Of a DNA stretch of 64,000 nucleotides, positions 26,305-35,417 are shown piece after piece. How positions within the stretch are numbered: position 1 is the stretch's first letter; every line of letters starts with the position of its first letter. Both the position numbers and the translations under genes were made by a program. This DNA is from CAVQXR01 sp963717955 (GTDB lineage: Bacteria; Actinomycetota; Thermoleophilia; Gaiellales; Gaiellaceae). The DNA is taken from NCBI GenBank assembly GCA_963717955.1, contig CAVQXR010000001.1, positions 1,240,001 to 1,304,000 of the forward strand, written 5' to 3'. The notes below the pieces were generated by a model that was not told where the DNA came from, searched no databases, and saw only the letters and a list, made by a program, of their open reading frames with translations.

Positions 26305-26892
26305 CTAAGGCGCCCACGGGAGCTCGCTCCAGCGTTCGGGGCGCTCGACGCGCCAGCGTTCTCGCCACGGCGCGTTTGCCTCTGCGTCCGAGCTCGTATC
26401 CCGCTCGACACTCGCGCCGTAACGCAGGGCGACGTCTGAGCGCTTGTAGACACGCCAAAACGTCTCGTTCAGGTCGCGGTTCCCGGCGCAGAGGAGTAGG
26501 CACGGACCGTCGCCCGCTCCGACGAAGGTGTGCGCTGTGCCGGGCGGGCAATGCACGAAATCCCAGGATCGGAGGTGACGCTCCTGCTCTTCGATGATCA
26601 TGAGGCACTCGCCCATCAGCACGAGAAAGTCTTCCTGCACCGACTCCGCGTGGTACATGTCGGCGGGCCGCCCTGGTCGAAGGACGCGGAGGGCGAATCC
26701 CGCGCCGGGCTTGACGTACTCGGTGAGATCCGGTCGACCGCGCAAGACGAAGTCGTCGGACTCGAAGATGCAGCAGGCCTGCGTCTGATCGTTGTTCATC
26801 CACGCGGCCTCTCGGGCATTGACGACGAACCATCCCGGCGTCACGGGCGTGAGGCCGGACTCGACAGGCTCGAGTCGTGCTTCTGCATTCAT
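26305..26892 (-). CDS. cupin-domain protein
   Basis: A 195-residue protein with a cupin barrel in its middle (YHAESVQEDFLVLMGECLMI, then WDFVHCPPGTAHTFVGAG), where His/Glu in the first motif and His in the second can bind metal. The C-terminal third (FWRVYKRSDVALRYGASVERDT) is a family-specific tail. A strong site AGGAGG precedes ATG 26892. The substrate is unknown; sugar or small-aromatic handling is typical of this cupin type. Confidence 0.82.
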   Translation of the reverse strand: MNAEARLEPVESGLTPVTPGWFVVNAREAAWMNNDQTQACCIFESDDFVLRGRPDLTEYVKPGAGFALRVLRPGRPADMYHAESVQEDFLVLMGECLMIIEEQERHLRSWDFVHCPPGTAHTFVGAGDGPCLLLCAGNRDLNETFWRVYKRSDVALRYGASVERDTSSDAEANAPWRERWRVERPERWSELPWAP

Positions 26893-27373
26893 TGGATCCT
26901 CCTGGAATCGGCGCGTGCTGCGCGCGCAAAGGGCATCGTTCTGATCGACGGCCGCGCGCGATTGGGTCCCCTACCACCGCGCGAGCAAGTGCAGCGACTG
27001 GTGATGCGGCAGCAGGCGGAAGCTCATCCTCACGCGTGGACGAAACGCCCGGGAGGCCGGGCAAGGCCCCCAGCTCAGATGCTCAGTGCGCCGGCACAGG
27101 CGAATCATAGAAAACATGCGCGGCCGGTGCCGGCGCTGCCTGACCTCGACGGTCTGTGAGGCGCGAGCCCCAGCGGGCGAACCAGCGGCGGTACCCGTCG
27201 TCGCCGGCGAGGCGCGGCGCGAGGTGCTCGGCAGATCAGGGAGTACGGCGAGGACGAGGATCGAACCGAGCGCGCGCAGCGGATCGCGGTGAGCCAGGCG
27301 GTCCCCGAGGCGCGGCCGTTCTGCCGGTGCCGTACAGTGCGGAACCTCGTCGGCGCCGGCGGTGTAGAAGGGC
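26893..27373. other. 481-bp intergenic region before the sigma-factor operon
   Basis: No supported gene was found. The frames on both strands are arginine/serine/proline-rich and match no family. It must hold the promoters of the minus-strand cupin and the plus-strand sigma operon. A GGAAC at 27341 followed after 16 bp by GTGTA resembles an ECF -35/-10 pair. It would place transcription start almost at the ATG, so it implies either a leaderless message or chance. Confidence 0.4.
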
Positions 27374-27967
27374 ATGGTGGAGGGCCGGCCACTCAGGACA
27401 GAGCCGGGGACGCCCGGCTCGCACGGGGAGACCGCGCTCGTCGCGCGGGCCAAGCGCGGCGACGCTGGTGCGTACGAACGCCTCGTGGAGGAGTACCAGA
27501 CGATCGCTTACCGAACCGCCTACCTGATCACCAGCTCGGCCGCCGACGCCGAGGAGGCCGCGCAGGACGGCTTCGCCAAGGCCTACGCAGCGCTCGAGCG
27601 CTTTCGGGAGGGCGCGCCGTTCCGACCCTGGCTCCTAGCCATCGTCGCCAACGAGGCACGGAACCGCCGCAGGTCAGCCAAGCGGCGCGCGGAGCTGGCG
27701 CTGCGCGTGGCCGAGGAACCGCTCTCGGGGGACGCGGCCCCGTCCCCCGAGGCGGCGCTGCTCGCGGCCGAACAGCGGCGGGCGCTCCTCGAGGCGGTGA
27801 ACGGCCTCTCGGAAGACGACCGGCTCGTGATCGCCTGCCGCTACTTCGTCGGCCTCTCCGAGGAAGAGACGGCGGCCGTCATCGGCCGGCCGAAGGGGAC
27901 CGTCAAGTCACGAGCGGCGAGGGCGATCGAGCGCCTGCGCAGGCGCATGGAGGGAGAGCATGACTGA
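27374..27967 (+). CDS. ECF-type RNA polymerase sigma factor
   Basis: A 197-residue sigma-70 family factor. Region 2 runs from about residue 30 (GAYERLVEEYQTIAYRTAYLI, then AEEAAQDGFAKAYAALERF and PFRPWLLAIVANEARNRRR). Region 4 has LSEDDRLVIACRYFVGLSEEETAAVIGRPKGTVKSRAARAIERLRR. ATG 27374 is used, though the first 18 residues look loose and an internal start is possible. It overlaps the membrane gene after it by 8 bp, the standard sigma/anti-sigma arrangement. Confidence 0.92.
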   Translation: MVEGRPLRTEPGTPGSHGETALVARAKRGDAGAYERLVEEYQTIAYRTAYLITSSAADAEEAAQDGFAKAYAALERFREGAPFRPWLLAIVANEARNRRRSAKRRAELALRVAEEPLSGDAAPSPEAALLAAEQRRALLEAVNGLSEDDRLVIACRYFVGLSEEETAAVIGRPKGTVKSRAARAIERLRRRMEGEHD

Positions 27968-28724
27968 GCTCGAGCTGGCTCTGGTCGATCTCGGCCGGCA
28001 CCTCGACTACCCGCCGACACCTGACCTCGCGACGGCGGCCAGGATGCGTATTGCCGCGCGGCCCGCGCCGGCCCGCCGCCCCTTGTGGCCGCGTCGGCGC
28101 CACCTCGTCCTCGCCTTCGCAATCCTCGCCGTGGCGATCGGCGCGGCCTTCGCCGTTCCGCCCGCGCGCACGGCCATCCTCGACTGGCTCGGGCTCAAGG
28201 GCGTGACGGTGAAGCGGGTCAGCACGCTCCCCGAAGCTCCGGTCGCGGCCGATCTTGCTCTCGGCGAGCGCATCACGCTCGAGGAGGCCCAAAGACGCGT
28301 CGACTTCGATGTGCTCGTGCCTGAGCTGCTCGGCCCACCGGACGAGGTCTGGGTCGCCGGGACCGGCGCGGGTGGGCGCGTCGCTCTCGTCTACCTGCCG
28401 GAGGAGGGCCTGCCGGAGTCGGCCAACACCGGCGTCGGCCTCCTCCTCGTCGAGCAGCGCGGTGCCGTGGCGACCGAGCTGATCGGCAAGCTGGCCGGGA
28501 GCGGCACCCTTGTCGAACAAGTGAGTGTCCAAGGGTCGCCGGGCATCTGGATCGAAGGGCGACCACACGTGTTCTTCTACGAGGACCCGGATCTCGGTGT
28601 GATCGATGAGACCCTGCGGCTCGCCGGGAACACGCTCCTCTGGGAGAACGGCGACCTCCTGCTGCGGGTCGAGGCGAGCGTGCCGAAGGAGGAGGCGCTC
28701 GAGATCGCCGCCTCGGCTCGGTGA
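27960..28724 (+). CDS. membrane-anchored anti-sigma-like protein
   Basis: A 254-residue bitopic protein. A cytoplasmic segment of about 50 residues (ELALVDLGRHLDYPPTPDLATAAR) could bind the sigma factor. It is followed by one membrane span (HLVLAFAILAVAIGAAFAV) and a large outer domain (LEEAQRRVDFDVLVPELLG...). No zinc-binding HxxxCxxC anti-sigma motif is present. The assignment rests on position: it overlaps the sigma gene and is overlapped in turn (GTGA) by the lysyl-oxidase-like gene. Confidence 0.72.
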   Translation: MTELELALVDLGRHLDYPPTPDLATAARMRIAARPAPARRPLWPRRRHLVLAFAILAVAIGAAFAVPPARTAILDWLGLKGVTVKRVSTLPEAPVAADLALGERITLEEAQRRVDFDVLVPELLGPPDEVWVAGTGAGGRVALVYLPEEGLPESANTGVGLLLVEQRGAVATELIGKLAGSGTLVEQVSVQGSPGIWIEGRPHVFFYEDPDLGVIDETLRLAGNTLLWENGDLLLRVEASVPKEEALEIAASAR

Positions 28725-29533
28725 AGGCGCTCACCGCCGCAGTCGGTGCGCTGCTCGCCACCGCTCTCGCCGCCGGCTGCGGCGGCTCGGTCCAGGAGCT
28801 CCTTCCTGACCTCGACCAAGCCGCGCCCGATGCGGTGTCCGTCGAGCGCCGGGGCTCTCGCCTTCTGCTCATCTTCGGCTCAGCGGTGGACAACGTCGGG
28901 TCGGGGTCGATCATCCTCCTCGGAAGCCGTGAGCGCCTCGACGAGCCGGCGATGACCGTCAGTCAGGTCGTTCGACAATCCGACGGCTCGCGCCGCACGT
29001 ACGCCGTAAGAGGCTCGATTGTCTACGTCGAGTCGGAGACGCACGAGCATTGGCACCTCCTCGACTTCGATCGCTACGAGCTCCGGGAGGCGCTGAGCGG
29101 CGAGCTCGTTCGCCCGGCGAGAAAGACGGGCTTCTGCCTCGGTGACCGCTACGAGACGAGCCTCTTGGAGCTCACGGGCGAGCCTCAGCAAGCCGTCCTT
29201 ACCGGCGAGTGCGGCCCGGACGCGCCCGAGCTTCTTCGGGTCGTGGAGGGGATCTCGGTCGGCTATGGGGACGACTACGTCCCTGAGCTCGAGGGGCAGG
29301 CGATCGACGTGACAGGCCTTCCGGCCGGCCGCTACGTGCTTGTCCACCGGGCAAATCCCGAGGGCGCCCTCCGCGAGGCGAACTATGAGAACAACGCCGC
29401 GTCGTTGCTCATCGAGCTTCGTCCTGCGCAAGCCGCCGTGCGCGTCCTCGGCCGCTGCCCGGACAGCGAACGCTGCGGGAACCCAGGCGCCTCGTCCGGT
29501 GTAGAGGGAGAAAACGAAGGAGGCGAAGGATGA
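28721..29533 (+). CDS. lysyl-oxidase-like copper lipoprotein
   Basis: A 270-residue exported protein from GTG 28721. The signal peptide ends in lipobox LAAGC. The catalytic domain has HEHWHL, matching the HxHxH copper ligands of lysyl oxidase, then ARKTGFCLGD (as KASFCLED in animal enzymes). GQAIDVTGLPAGRYVLVHRAN and EANYENNAA match the C-terminal half of the animal domain. It probably oxidises amines at the cell surface with copper and perhaps a lysine tyrosylquinone cofactor. The gene is embedded in the sigma operon. Confidence 0.85.
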   Translation: MKALTAAVGALLATALAAGCGGSVQELLPDLDQAAPDAVSVERRGSRLLLIFGSAVDNVGSGSIILLGSRERLDEPAMTVSQVVRQSDGSRRTYAVRGSIVYVESETHEHWHLLDFDRYELREALSGELVRPARKTGFCLGDRYETSLLELTGEPQQAVLTGECGPDAPELLRVVEGISVGYGDDYVPELEGQAIDVTGLPAGRYVLVHRANPEGALREANYENNAASLLIELRPAQAAVRVLGRCPDSERCGNPGASSGVEGENEGGEG

Positions 29534-30081
29534 AGCGGTTGCTCGTAATGTTGGCCGTCGTCGCGGTCTGGACCGGTGTTCTCAGCACGGCGGCGCTCGC
29601 CAAGGAAGGCCATGTCGAGATGAGCGCGTTCCCGGGCGGGATTGGCCCGGGCGAGCCGTGGGACGCGACGATCGTCCTGCTCGCGGATCCGGGGAGCCTT
29701 GCCGCCGTGTCCCCGCCCACAGCGACGATCCGTAACGTCGCCAGCGGCGAGGAGCGAGCCTTTCAGTCGACCCCTGCCGAGGGCCGCGAGGGCACGTACG
29801 ACGTCCGCGTCGTCTTCCCGAGCGCGGGCACCTGGGCCTATGCGGTGACCGATCCCGTGACCGGCGGCGTGTTCCAGTTCGACCCGGTGACGATCGCCGA
29901 GCCTGTCACCCCGGCCCCGTCGTCACCTCCACCGGCCCAGGCGGTGCCGCTCCCGGACGGCAGCTCGGATTCCTTCCCACTCTGGCCCGTCCTCGGCGGC
30001 GTGCTTGGCTTCGCGATCGCCGTTCTCGCCCTTACGCTGCGGGGGCACGGGCGACCGCGCCCCGGGGAGAGCCTGGCGTAG
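29530..30081 (+). CDS. YtkA/FixH-like membrane-anchored beta-sandwich protein
   Basis: A 183-residue protein with a signal peptide (RLLVMLAVVAVWTGVLSTAALA), an Ig-like outer domain (GPGEPWDATIVLLADPG; EGTYDVRVVFPSAGTWAYAVTDP) resembling YtkA/FixH, a proline-rich linker, and a C-terminal span (WPVLGGVLGFAIAVLALTL). YtkA-like domains are often found near copper proteins, which fits the neighbouring lysyl-oxidase-like gene. It overlaps that gene by 4 bp (ATGA) and ends the operon. Confidence 0.75.
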   Translation: MKRLLVMLAVVAVWTGVLSTAALAKEGHVEMSAFPGGIGPGEPWDATIVLLADPGSLAAVSPPTATIRNVASGEERAFQSTPAEGREGTYDVRVVFPSAGTWAYAVTDPVTGGVFQFDPVTIAEPVTPAPSSPPPAQAVPLPDGSSDSFPLWPVLGGVLGFAIAVLALTLRGHGRPRPGESLA

Positions 30082-31631
30082 TCACGCCGGATCCCGGCGA
30101 GGATCTGAACATCGGCTCGGCCCTACCGGACGAAGCCGTCCAGCGCCGGAGTCGCGGTTCCGGTACCTGGGCCGTGGAACCGCGCCGCCCTCCTCGGTGG
30201 ACACGACTCGCCTCGCCCCCACAGGCAAGCACAGCGGCTGCGAGCGGGGCGTCGAATGCACCCAGTCTCGACGTGGCTCTCGTAGCAGCGACGAGCCCGA
30301 TTTGAGGTCGGGCTCAGCCAATGCGGACGAGGGCGGTCGAGCAACGCCGCCCAGGCCCGACCGAGCTGGCGGCGTCGGCGGACGGTCTCCTCGGCGGGCG
30401 AAGGAGGCGGAACTCACCGCGGTCGGAACGGCGTGGTCCGCTGTAGGAGGGACGTTGATGACGCTCGCCGGCCACGCTCGTTCTCGACCTCGCACGGTGG
30501 TCGAACGTGCGCTCGCTACGTCGGGTCGTTCGTTTCTCGAGCACGCCGGTGTCGGAGATCGTCGCCGCCCAAGGCGCGGCGGACGGCGACCGTCGACTCC
30601 CGAACCGGGAAGGAGTCGATCGAGACCTCGCCGATACTCTCGCACCTGGAATCCGTCCTGGAATGCGCGAGACGAGAGGTTCCAACGTCGGGCTGGACGG
30701 AGGGGCGATCGTCGAGTCTTCCGTCGTCGTTCCTCGAGCAAGTCTGACGTCACCGCTGGCACACTCGGCGTGAGATGCGCGGAATCGCCGCCGCTTGCTT
30801 GGCCAGCGCTGCACAGCCCGGTGTCGACTCTCCGTGACAGCACATCGTGCGCTGCAAGTCTCGGGGGGCGAGGGCGCCTCGGGGCGCTTGCGGAAGCTCG
30901 GCGGCGCGTCTATCTCACGACGCACGTGGGACGTCTTCCCCGCGCTAGGGTCGTGGTCGCGCTGGGCGAGGTGGCGTGTCAGACGTCGCGTCGTATTTCG
31001 ACGTCCCCTCGCTCGACTCGGATTTGCGCGAGCCCTACGATCACCAGCTGGGCGCGAGACGCCTGCCGTCCAGTTCGGCGCTTCCGGCTCGGCCGTCTCG
31101 ATGGGGGAGCGAACGCGGACTTCGCTTCGCCAACGACGTCGCAGAGAACGTCGCTTTGGCGACGAGTTGCAGCGACCTCAGGCGGTCGGTGACGAGTACG
31201 TCCGGCGTGAGCGTATCGACGCCCGGCTGCCGCCGGACGACTCAGTGCGCGAGCACCGAGTCGGGCCTCGGCATCGACCCTCCGCGTGAGCTCGACCTTG
31301 CGCGCTGTCGGGTGGGCACGATCCTCTGGGCGCTGGCTTCGGAGGAGACTCGCTGCTCCCCTCCACGTTGCTCGACCGGAACGGCGCCCCGATCACGACA
31401 AGGGAGTGGGGCACAGCCCCGGTCTTTATGCCATTGGCTTCCCCTGGATCTCCAAGCGACAAGTCCGGCATCGTCTTCGGGGTCGCGAAGACGCGACCCG
31501 GATTGCCGCCCACGTCGCACACAAGAGACAACGGCTAGCGCCATCCAAAGGCCGCTAACTCGAAGCGACCAGTAACTGGACGGAAAGTGCGCTGACCATG
31601 CTTTGCGTCGGGGAGCCCTCCGCGTCTCGCT
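30082..31631. other. 1.55-kb region without a supported gene
   Basis: Frames here are many but short, mutually overlapping and rich in Arg/Ser/Pro/Thr, with no domain and no good ribosome-binding site. GC and third-position bias look lower than in the flanking genes. One perfect hairpin, GAGCCCGA/TCGGGCTC with a 7-base loop, lies at 30293-30315. The tract may be decayed coding DNA, an unrecognised RNA locus, or a strain-specific insertion; I see no terminal repeats, tRNA or integrase. Confidence 0.5.
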
Positions 31632-31793
31632 TCAGAGGGGGCCTCCGGATCGGAGTCCGGGCGTCATGCCGCGCTTCAGCACGAGGAACGCCCACCCCCT
31701 CCGGGCCCACGCCCACCTCGTGTATGAAGCCTGGTTCGCGTTCCACACCGCCCGGTTGATGACCGGGCCTCCCGGCCTCCTGCCCCACGGCAT
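31632..31793 (-). CDS. possible small Trp/Arg-rich protein
   Basis: A 53-codon frame whose ATG at 31793 is preceded by GAAGGAGGAG at good spacing, the only strong ribosome-binding site in the gene-poor tract. The peptide begins MPWGRRPGG and continues VWNANQASYTRWAWARRGWAF, basic and rich in tryptophan, ending in LKRGMTPGLRSGGPL. It matches nothing I know. It could be a small membrane-active or leader peptide, or chance. Confidence 0.3.
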   Translation of the reverse strand: MPWGRRPGGPVINRAVWNANQASYTRWAWARRGWAFLVLKRGMTPGLRSGGPL

Positions 31794-31986
31794 CCCGTCT
31801 CCTCCTTCGCGTTCCTCGTCGTGTTCACGGGAGCGTCTCCCCCTCGAGGTGCTCCTGTCCCAGGCCATACCGCGGTGCCGGGGAGATGCCCCTTTCAGAC
31901 GCATCCTTCGTAGATCATCTCGATACCGGCGGGGTAGAAGATCGGGGTAGAAACCGGGCAGGAACCACTGGGTTGAGCGGTTCCCG

Positions 31987-33039
31987 CTAGAAGAGCTGGT
32001 TCTCGCCGGCGAAGATCGCGGACACGGACTCGTCGGCGAACACGTTCCGGATCGACTCGGCGAGGATCTTCGTCACGGTCAGGATCACCAGCTTGTCGGG
32101 GCGCTCCAGCGGATTGACCGGAACCGTGTCGGTGACGACGATCTGCTCGATCTCGCTCCCCGCCAGCCGGTCGAGCGCACCCTGCGGGAAGAGGGCGTGC
32201 GTGGCGCACGCGTAGACGGCGCTGGCACCGGCCTCTCGCAGCGCCGTCGCGCCCGAGAGGAGCGTCCCGCCCGTCACGATGATGTCGTCGCTCATGATCG
32301 CGACCTTGCCCTCGACCTCGCCGATCACCTCGGTGTGGGAGGCGACGTCGTGCGTGGGCCGGGTCTTGTTGAGCAGCGCGACCTTGCCCTCGAGCATCTC
32401 CCCGAATCGGCGTGCCATCTTGGCGCGGCCCGCGTCGGGCGACACGGAGACCACGCCCTCGCCCGAGACGCCCTGGTCACGGAAGTACTGCGCGAACAGC
32501 GGCAGTGCGGTCATGTGGTCGACGGGAAGCTCGAAGAAGCCCTGGATCTGGCCGGCGTGGAGATCCATGGTCAGGAGCCGGTCGACGCCCGAGATCTGGA
32601 GCAGATCCGCCACGAGCTTCGCGCTGATCGGCTCCCGCGGGGCGGACTTCTTGTCCTGCCGCGAGTACGGGTACCACGGCAAGACGGCCGTGATCCGGGA
32701 GGCCGAGGCGAGCTTGGCCGCGTTGATCATCACGAGCAGCTCCATGAGCTCGTCGTTCGGCGACAGCGCCGGCGACTGGACGATGAAGACGTCCGCGCCG
32801 CGGATCGACTCCAGGTAGCGGCAGTACGTCTCGCCGTTCGCGAACGTCTTCAGGTCGACCGCGCCGAGCTCGATGCCGAGCTCCTCGGCGATCCGCGAGG
32901 CGAGCTCCGGATGGGAGCGCCCTGCGAACAGCATCAGGCGGGGCGTCGGGGTGCGCTCGAGCGAGACCCGGCGGTCGTTCGTCTGCGGCTCGCGCGCGTC
33001 GAGCGGTTCGAGCCCGGGTAGCGCAGTCAGCTCAGTCAC
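31987..33039 (-). CDS. prs: ribose-phosphate pyrophosphokinase
   Basis: A 350-residue PRPP synthase, supplying 5-phosphoribosyl-1-pyrophosphate for nucleotides, His and Trp. Motifs: MLFAGRSHPELASRIAEELG, FANGETYCRYLESIRG, the histidine region PWYPYSRQDKK, MDLHAGQIQGFF, VSPDAGRAKMA and the PRPP loop IMSDDIIVTGGTL. GTG 33039 was chosen because GGGGAGAGGGG precedes it; it overlaps the glmU stop by 8 bp. A short inverted repeat (GGAACC/GGTTCC) follows the stop and may help termination. Confidence 0.96.
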   Translation of the reverse strand: MTELTALPGLEPLDAREPQTNDRRVSLERTPTPRLMLFAGRSHPELASRIAEELGIELGAVDLKTFANGETYCRYLESIRGADVFIVQSPALSPNDELMELLVMINAAKLASASRITAVLPWYPYSRQDKKSAPREPISAKLVADLLQISGVDRLLTMDLHAGQIQGFFELPVDHMTALPLFAQYFRDQGVSGEGVVSVSPDAGRAKMARRFGEMLEGKVALLNKTRPTHDVASHTEVIGEVEGKVAIMSDDIIVTGGTLLSGATALREAGASAVYACATHALFPQGALDRLAGSEIEQIVVTDTVPVNPLERPDKLVILTVTKILAESIRNVFADESVSAIFAGENQLF

Positions 33040-34372
33040 GCCCCTCTCCCCCACGATACCCCTCTTTGTTCACTTGCCTCGCCCGGGCGATCGCAAGCGC
33101 GCCGGGCGGGACGTCCTCGGTGATCACGGAACCGGCTCCGGTGAAGGCGCCGTCTCCGATCGTCACCGGTGGCACGAAGACATTCTGGCTCCCGGTGTGG
33201 ACGTTCCGCCCGATCACCGTCCGCTGCTTCGTCTCGTACCGCTCTGCGCGGTAGTTCGCGGTGATCGCGCCGGCGCCGATGTTCGAGCCCTCGCCGATCT
33301 CGGCGTCACCGATGTATGAGAGGTGCGGCACCTTGGCACCAGTGCCGATGGTGGCGTTCTTCACCTCGACGAACGTGCCCGCCTTCGACGACGCCTCGAG
33401 CGTCGCACCGGGCCGCAGGTAGCAGAACGGCCCCACGAGTGCTCCCGCGCCGATCAAGGCGTCGACCGCGACCACGTGCGGGCCGACCTGTGCGTCGGCG
33501 GCGACCCGCGTCGAGCCCCGAAGCACCGTGAACGGGTGAATGATCGCGTCCGGTTCGATCGTCACCTCGGCGTCGATCCAGGTCGTGGACGGATCGACGA
33601 TCCCGACGCCCGCGAGCATGTGCGTGGCGAGAACCCTGTCGCGCAGGACGGCGGCCGCGGCAGCGAGCTCCGCACGGGTGTTCACCCCGTCGACCTCCAC
33701 CGGATCCGGCGCCGCGTAGACGGCCGCTTCGCTCCCGTTCCCGACGAGGACGCGCACCGCGTCGGTCAGGTACAGCTCGCCCTGGGCGTTGCGCGGCTCG
33801 AGGTGCGCCAGCGCGTCCCAGATCGCCGGCACCGAGAAGATGTAGATCGAGGAGTTGACCTCTCCGATCGTGAGCTGCTCGGGCGCGGCGTCCGCAACCT
33901 CGACGATCGCCTCCAGGCGGCCGTTGCGAGCGCGGACGATCCGGCCGTAGGCGCGGGGGTCGGGCGGCACGAACGAGAGCACCGTCATGTCGGCCGCGAC
34001 AGCACGATGTTCGGCGAGGAGGTCGGCGAGCAGGCTCGTCGTGAGAAGCGGCGTGTCGCCGGAGAGGACGAGCAGGTCTCCGGCGAACGCTCCGAGGGCG
34101 GCCCGCGCAGAGCGGACGGCATCCCCCGTCCCGAGCGGCTGCTCCTGGATCGCCAGCACGGTCCCCGCCGGCAGCGTTCCCCCGAGATCGGGCTCGGCCT
34201 GCGGCGAGCAGACGACGACCACCGGGTCGGCTCCGAGCGGCCCGGCCGCGTCGAGAACCCAGTCGACGAGCCTTCGGCCGAGGATCTCATGGAGGTGCTT
34301 CGCCCGCTTCGACCGCATCCGGGTTCCGAGCCCGGCTGCCATCACCACCGCTGCAAGAGGTCTCTCGGTCAT
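33032..34372 (-). CDS. glmU: bifunctional UDP-N-acetylglucosamine pyrophosphorylase / glucosamine-1-phosphate acetyltransferase
   Basis: A 446-residue enzyme making UDP-GlcNAc for peptidoglycan. The N-terminal uridyltransferase has VMAAGLGTRMRSKRAKHLHEILG; the C-terminal left-handed beta helix has hexapeptide repeats (VGPFCYLRPGATLEASSKAGTFVEV; SYIGDAEIGEGSNIGAGAI). ATG 34372 is used, since the frame further up runs into the tRNA gene. The gene pairs with prs, a common bacterial arrangement, and follows tRNA-Gln by 20 bp. Confidence 0.97.
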   Translation of the reverse strand: MTERPLAAVVMAAGLGTRMRSKRAKHLHEILGRRLVDWVLDAAGPLGADPVVVVCSPQAEPDLGGTLPAGTVLAIQEQPLGTGDAVRSARAALGAFAGDLLVLSGDTPLLTTSLLADLLAEHRAVAADMTVLSFVPPDPRAYGRIVRARNGRLEAIVEVADAAPEQLTIGEVNSSIYIFSVPAIWDALAHLEPRNAQGELYLTDAVRVLVGNGSEAAVYAAPDPVEVDGVNTRAELAAAAAVLRDRVLATHMLAGVGIVDPSTTWIDAEVTIEPDAIIHPFTVLRGSTRVAADAQVGPHVVAVDALIGAGALVGPFCYLRPGATLEASSKAGTFVEVKNATIGTGAKVPHLSYIGDAEIGEGSNIGAGAITANYRAERYETKQRTVIGRNVHTGSQNVFVPPVTIGDGAFTGAGSVITEDVPPGALAIARARQVNKEGYRGGEGRD

Positions 34373-34392
34373 TCGGCCCTCCGTGCTCGTCA

Positions 34393-34463
34393 CTGGGGCG
34401 GGAGGATTCGAACCTCCGGTCACGGGACCAAAACCCGCTGCCTTACCGCTTGGCTACGCCCCA
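34393..34463 (-). tRNA. tRNA-Gln (anticodon TTG)
   Basis: A 71-nt cloverleaf on the minus strand. The acceptor arms TGGGGCG/CGCCCCA pair perfectly; the anticodon stem GCGGG/CCCGT carries the loop TTTTGGT with anticodon TTG (glutamine); the T arm is GGAGGTTCGAATCCTCC. CCA is not encoded. It lies just upstream of glmU and may share its promoter. Confidence 0.95.
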
Positions 34464-34583
34464 TTGAATCGGTCCGAGCCCCGGTCTCCTGTTGTCGCCT
34501 GTCCACCGGGCCGCTCGGCCCGCGCCGCCGAGTATAGGCCGCGCCAGCCGTTCCCACGCGGCCGGAAGCCCAGCGCGGCGTCG

Positions 34584-35417
34584 TCACCAGACCGGTGCGA
34601 CCACCCACGCCCGCGCCGATCGCGCGAGCTTCCTGGCAGCCGCATCTGCCTCCGGCCGTCGCCTGAACAGTGCGTAGACGGCCGGCCCGGCCCCGCTCGT
34701 GTCGGCCCTGAACGCGCCTAGTGACACGAGTCGGGCTGCCAGCTCGGACGCGCCGGCGGCATCGGCGAGGTCGTTCCGCGGAAGTGCGGCGAGCTCACGC
34801 GGGCGCCGACAGCCGTCGACGATCGACCGAACGGCCGCTCGACGCTCCGCGAACCCGGCGCCGCCGGCCAGCGCGTCGAAACGCGCGTAGACGCCGGCGG
34901 TGGACTCCTTCACCGCACCGTGCTCGAGCGCGAGCAGCACCCAGTAGTCCTGCGGCAGCTCGAGCGGCGTCAGCCGCTCGCCGATCCCCTCGACGAGTTT
35001 CGGGCCGGGCTCGAGGAAGAACGGGACATCGGAGCCGATCTCCGTCGCCAGCCCGTGCAGCCGGGTTGCCGACAGCGGTTCCGGGAGGGTGCGGTTGGCG
35101 AGCCGCAACGCGGCGGCGGCATCCGCGCTTCCGCCGCCGAGGCCTGCGGCGACGGGGATCCTCTTCCGGAGCACAGCCTTCCATGCCGGCTTCACACCGG
35201 CGGCGGCGGCGAGCTTCTCGAGCGCCGCCGTGACGAGCGTGTCCTCTGCGAAGCCGGCGACCTCGAGCCGAGGGGATGACCCGAGCTCGAGGCGATCGCA
35301 GAGATCGACGCGCTGCACCACCGACGCCAGCTCGTGTAACCCATCGTCGCGGCGCGGCCCGACGACGAGCGCGAGGTTCACCTTGGCGGCGGCCGACACC
35401 CGCGATGGCCCGCTCAT
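34584..35417 (-). CDS. ispE: 4-diphosphocytidyl-2-C-methyl-D-erythritol kinase
   Basis: A 277-residue GHMP kinase of the MEP isoprenoid pathway. SAAAKVNLALVVG at the N-terminus, the ATP-binding loop PVAAGLGGGSADAAAALR, IGSDVPFF, and the C-terminal GAFRADTSGAGPAVYALF (GHMP motif 3) are present. The start overlaps the rsmA stop in ATGA, part of the chain metG-tatD-rsmA-ispE in which all four overlap by 4 bp. Confidence 0.95.
   Translation of the reverse strand: MSGPSRVSAAAKVNLALVVGPRRDDGLHELASVVQRVDLCDRLELGSSPRLEVAGFAEDTLVTAALEKLAAAAGVKPAWKAVLRKRIPVAAGLGGGSADAAAALRLANRTLPEPLSATRLHGLATEIGSDVPFFLEPGPKLVEGIGERLTPLELPQDYWVLLALEHGAVKESTAGVYARFDALAGGAGFAERRAAVRSIVDGCRRPRELAALPRNDLADAAGASELAARLVSLGAFRADTSGAGPAVYALFRRRPEADAAARKLARSARAWVVAPVW

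Noticed and set aside
27341..27373. GGAAC-N16-GTGTA as an autoregulated ECF promoter
   Set aside because: The -10 would lie only 12 bp before the ATG and the motif is weak; kept as a remark in the intergenic entry, not as a called promoter.
30293..30315. Hairpin GAGCCCGA/TCGGGCTC as terminator of the sigma operon
   Set aside because: It lies over 200 bp downstream of the last gene and has no T-run.
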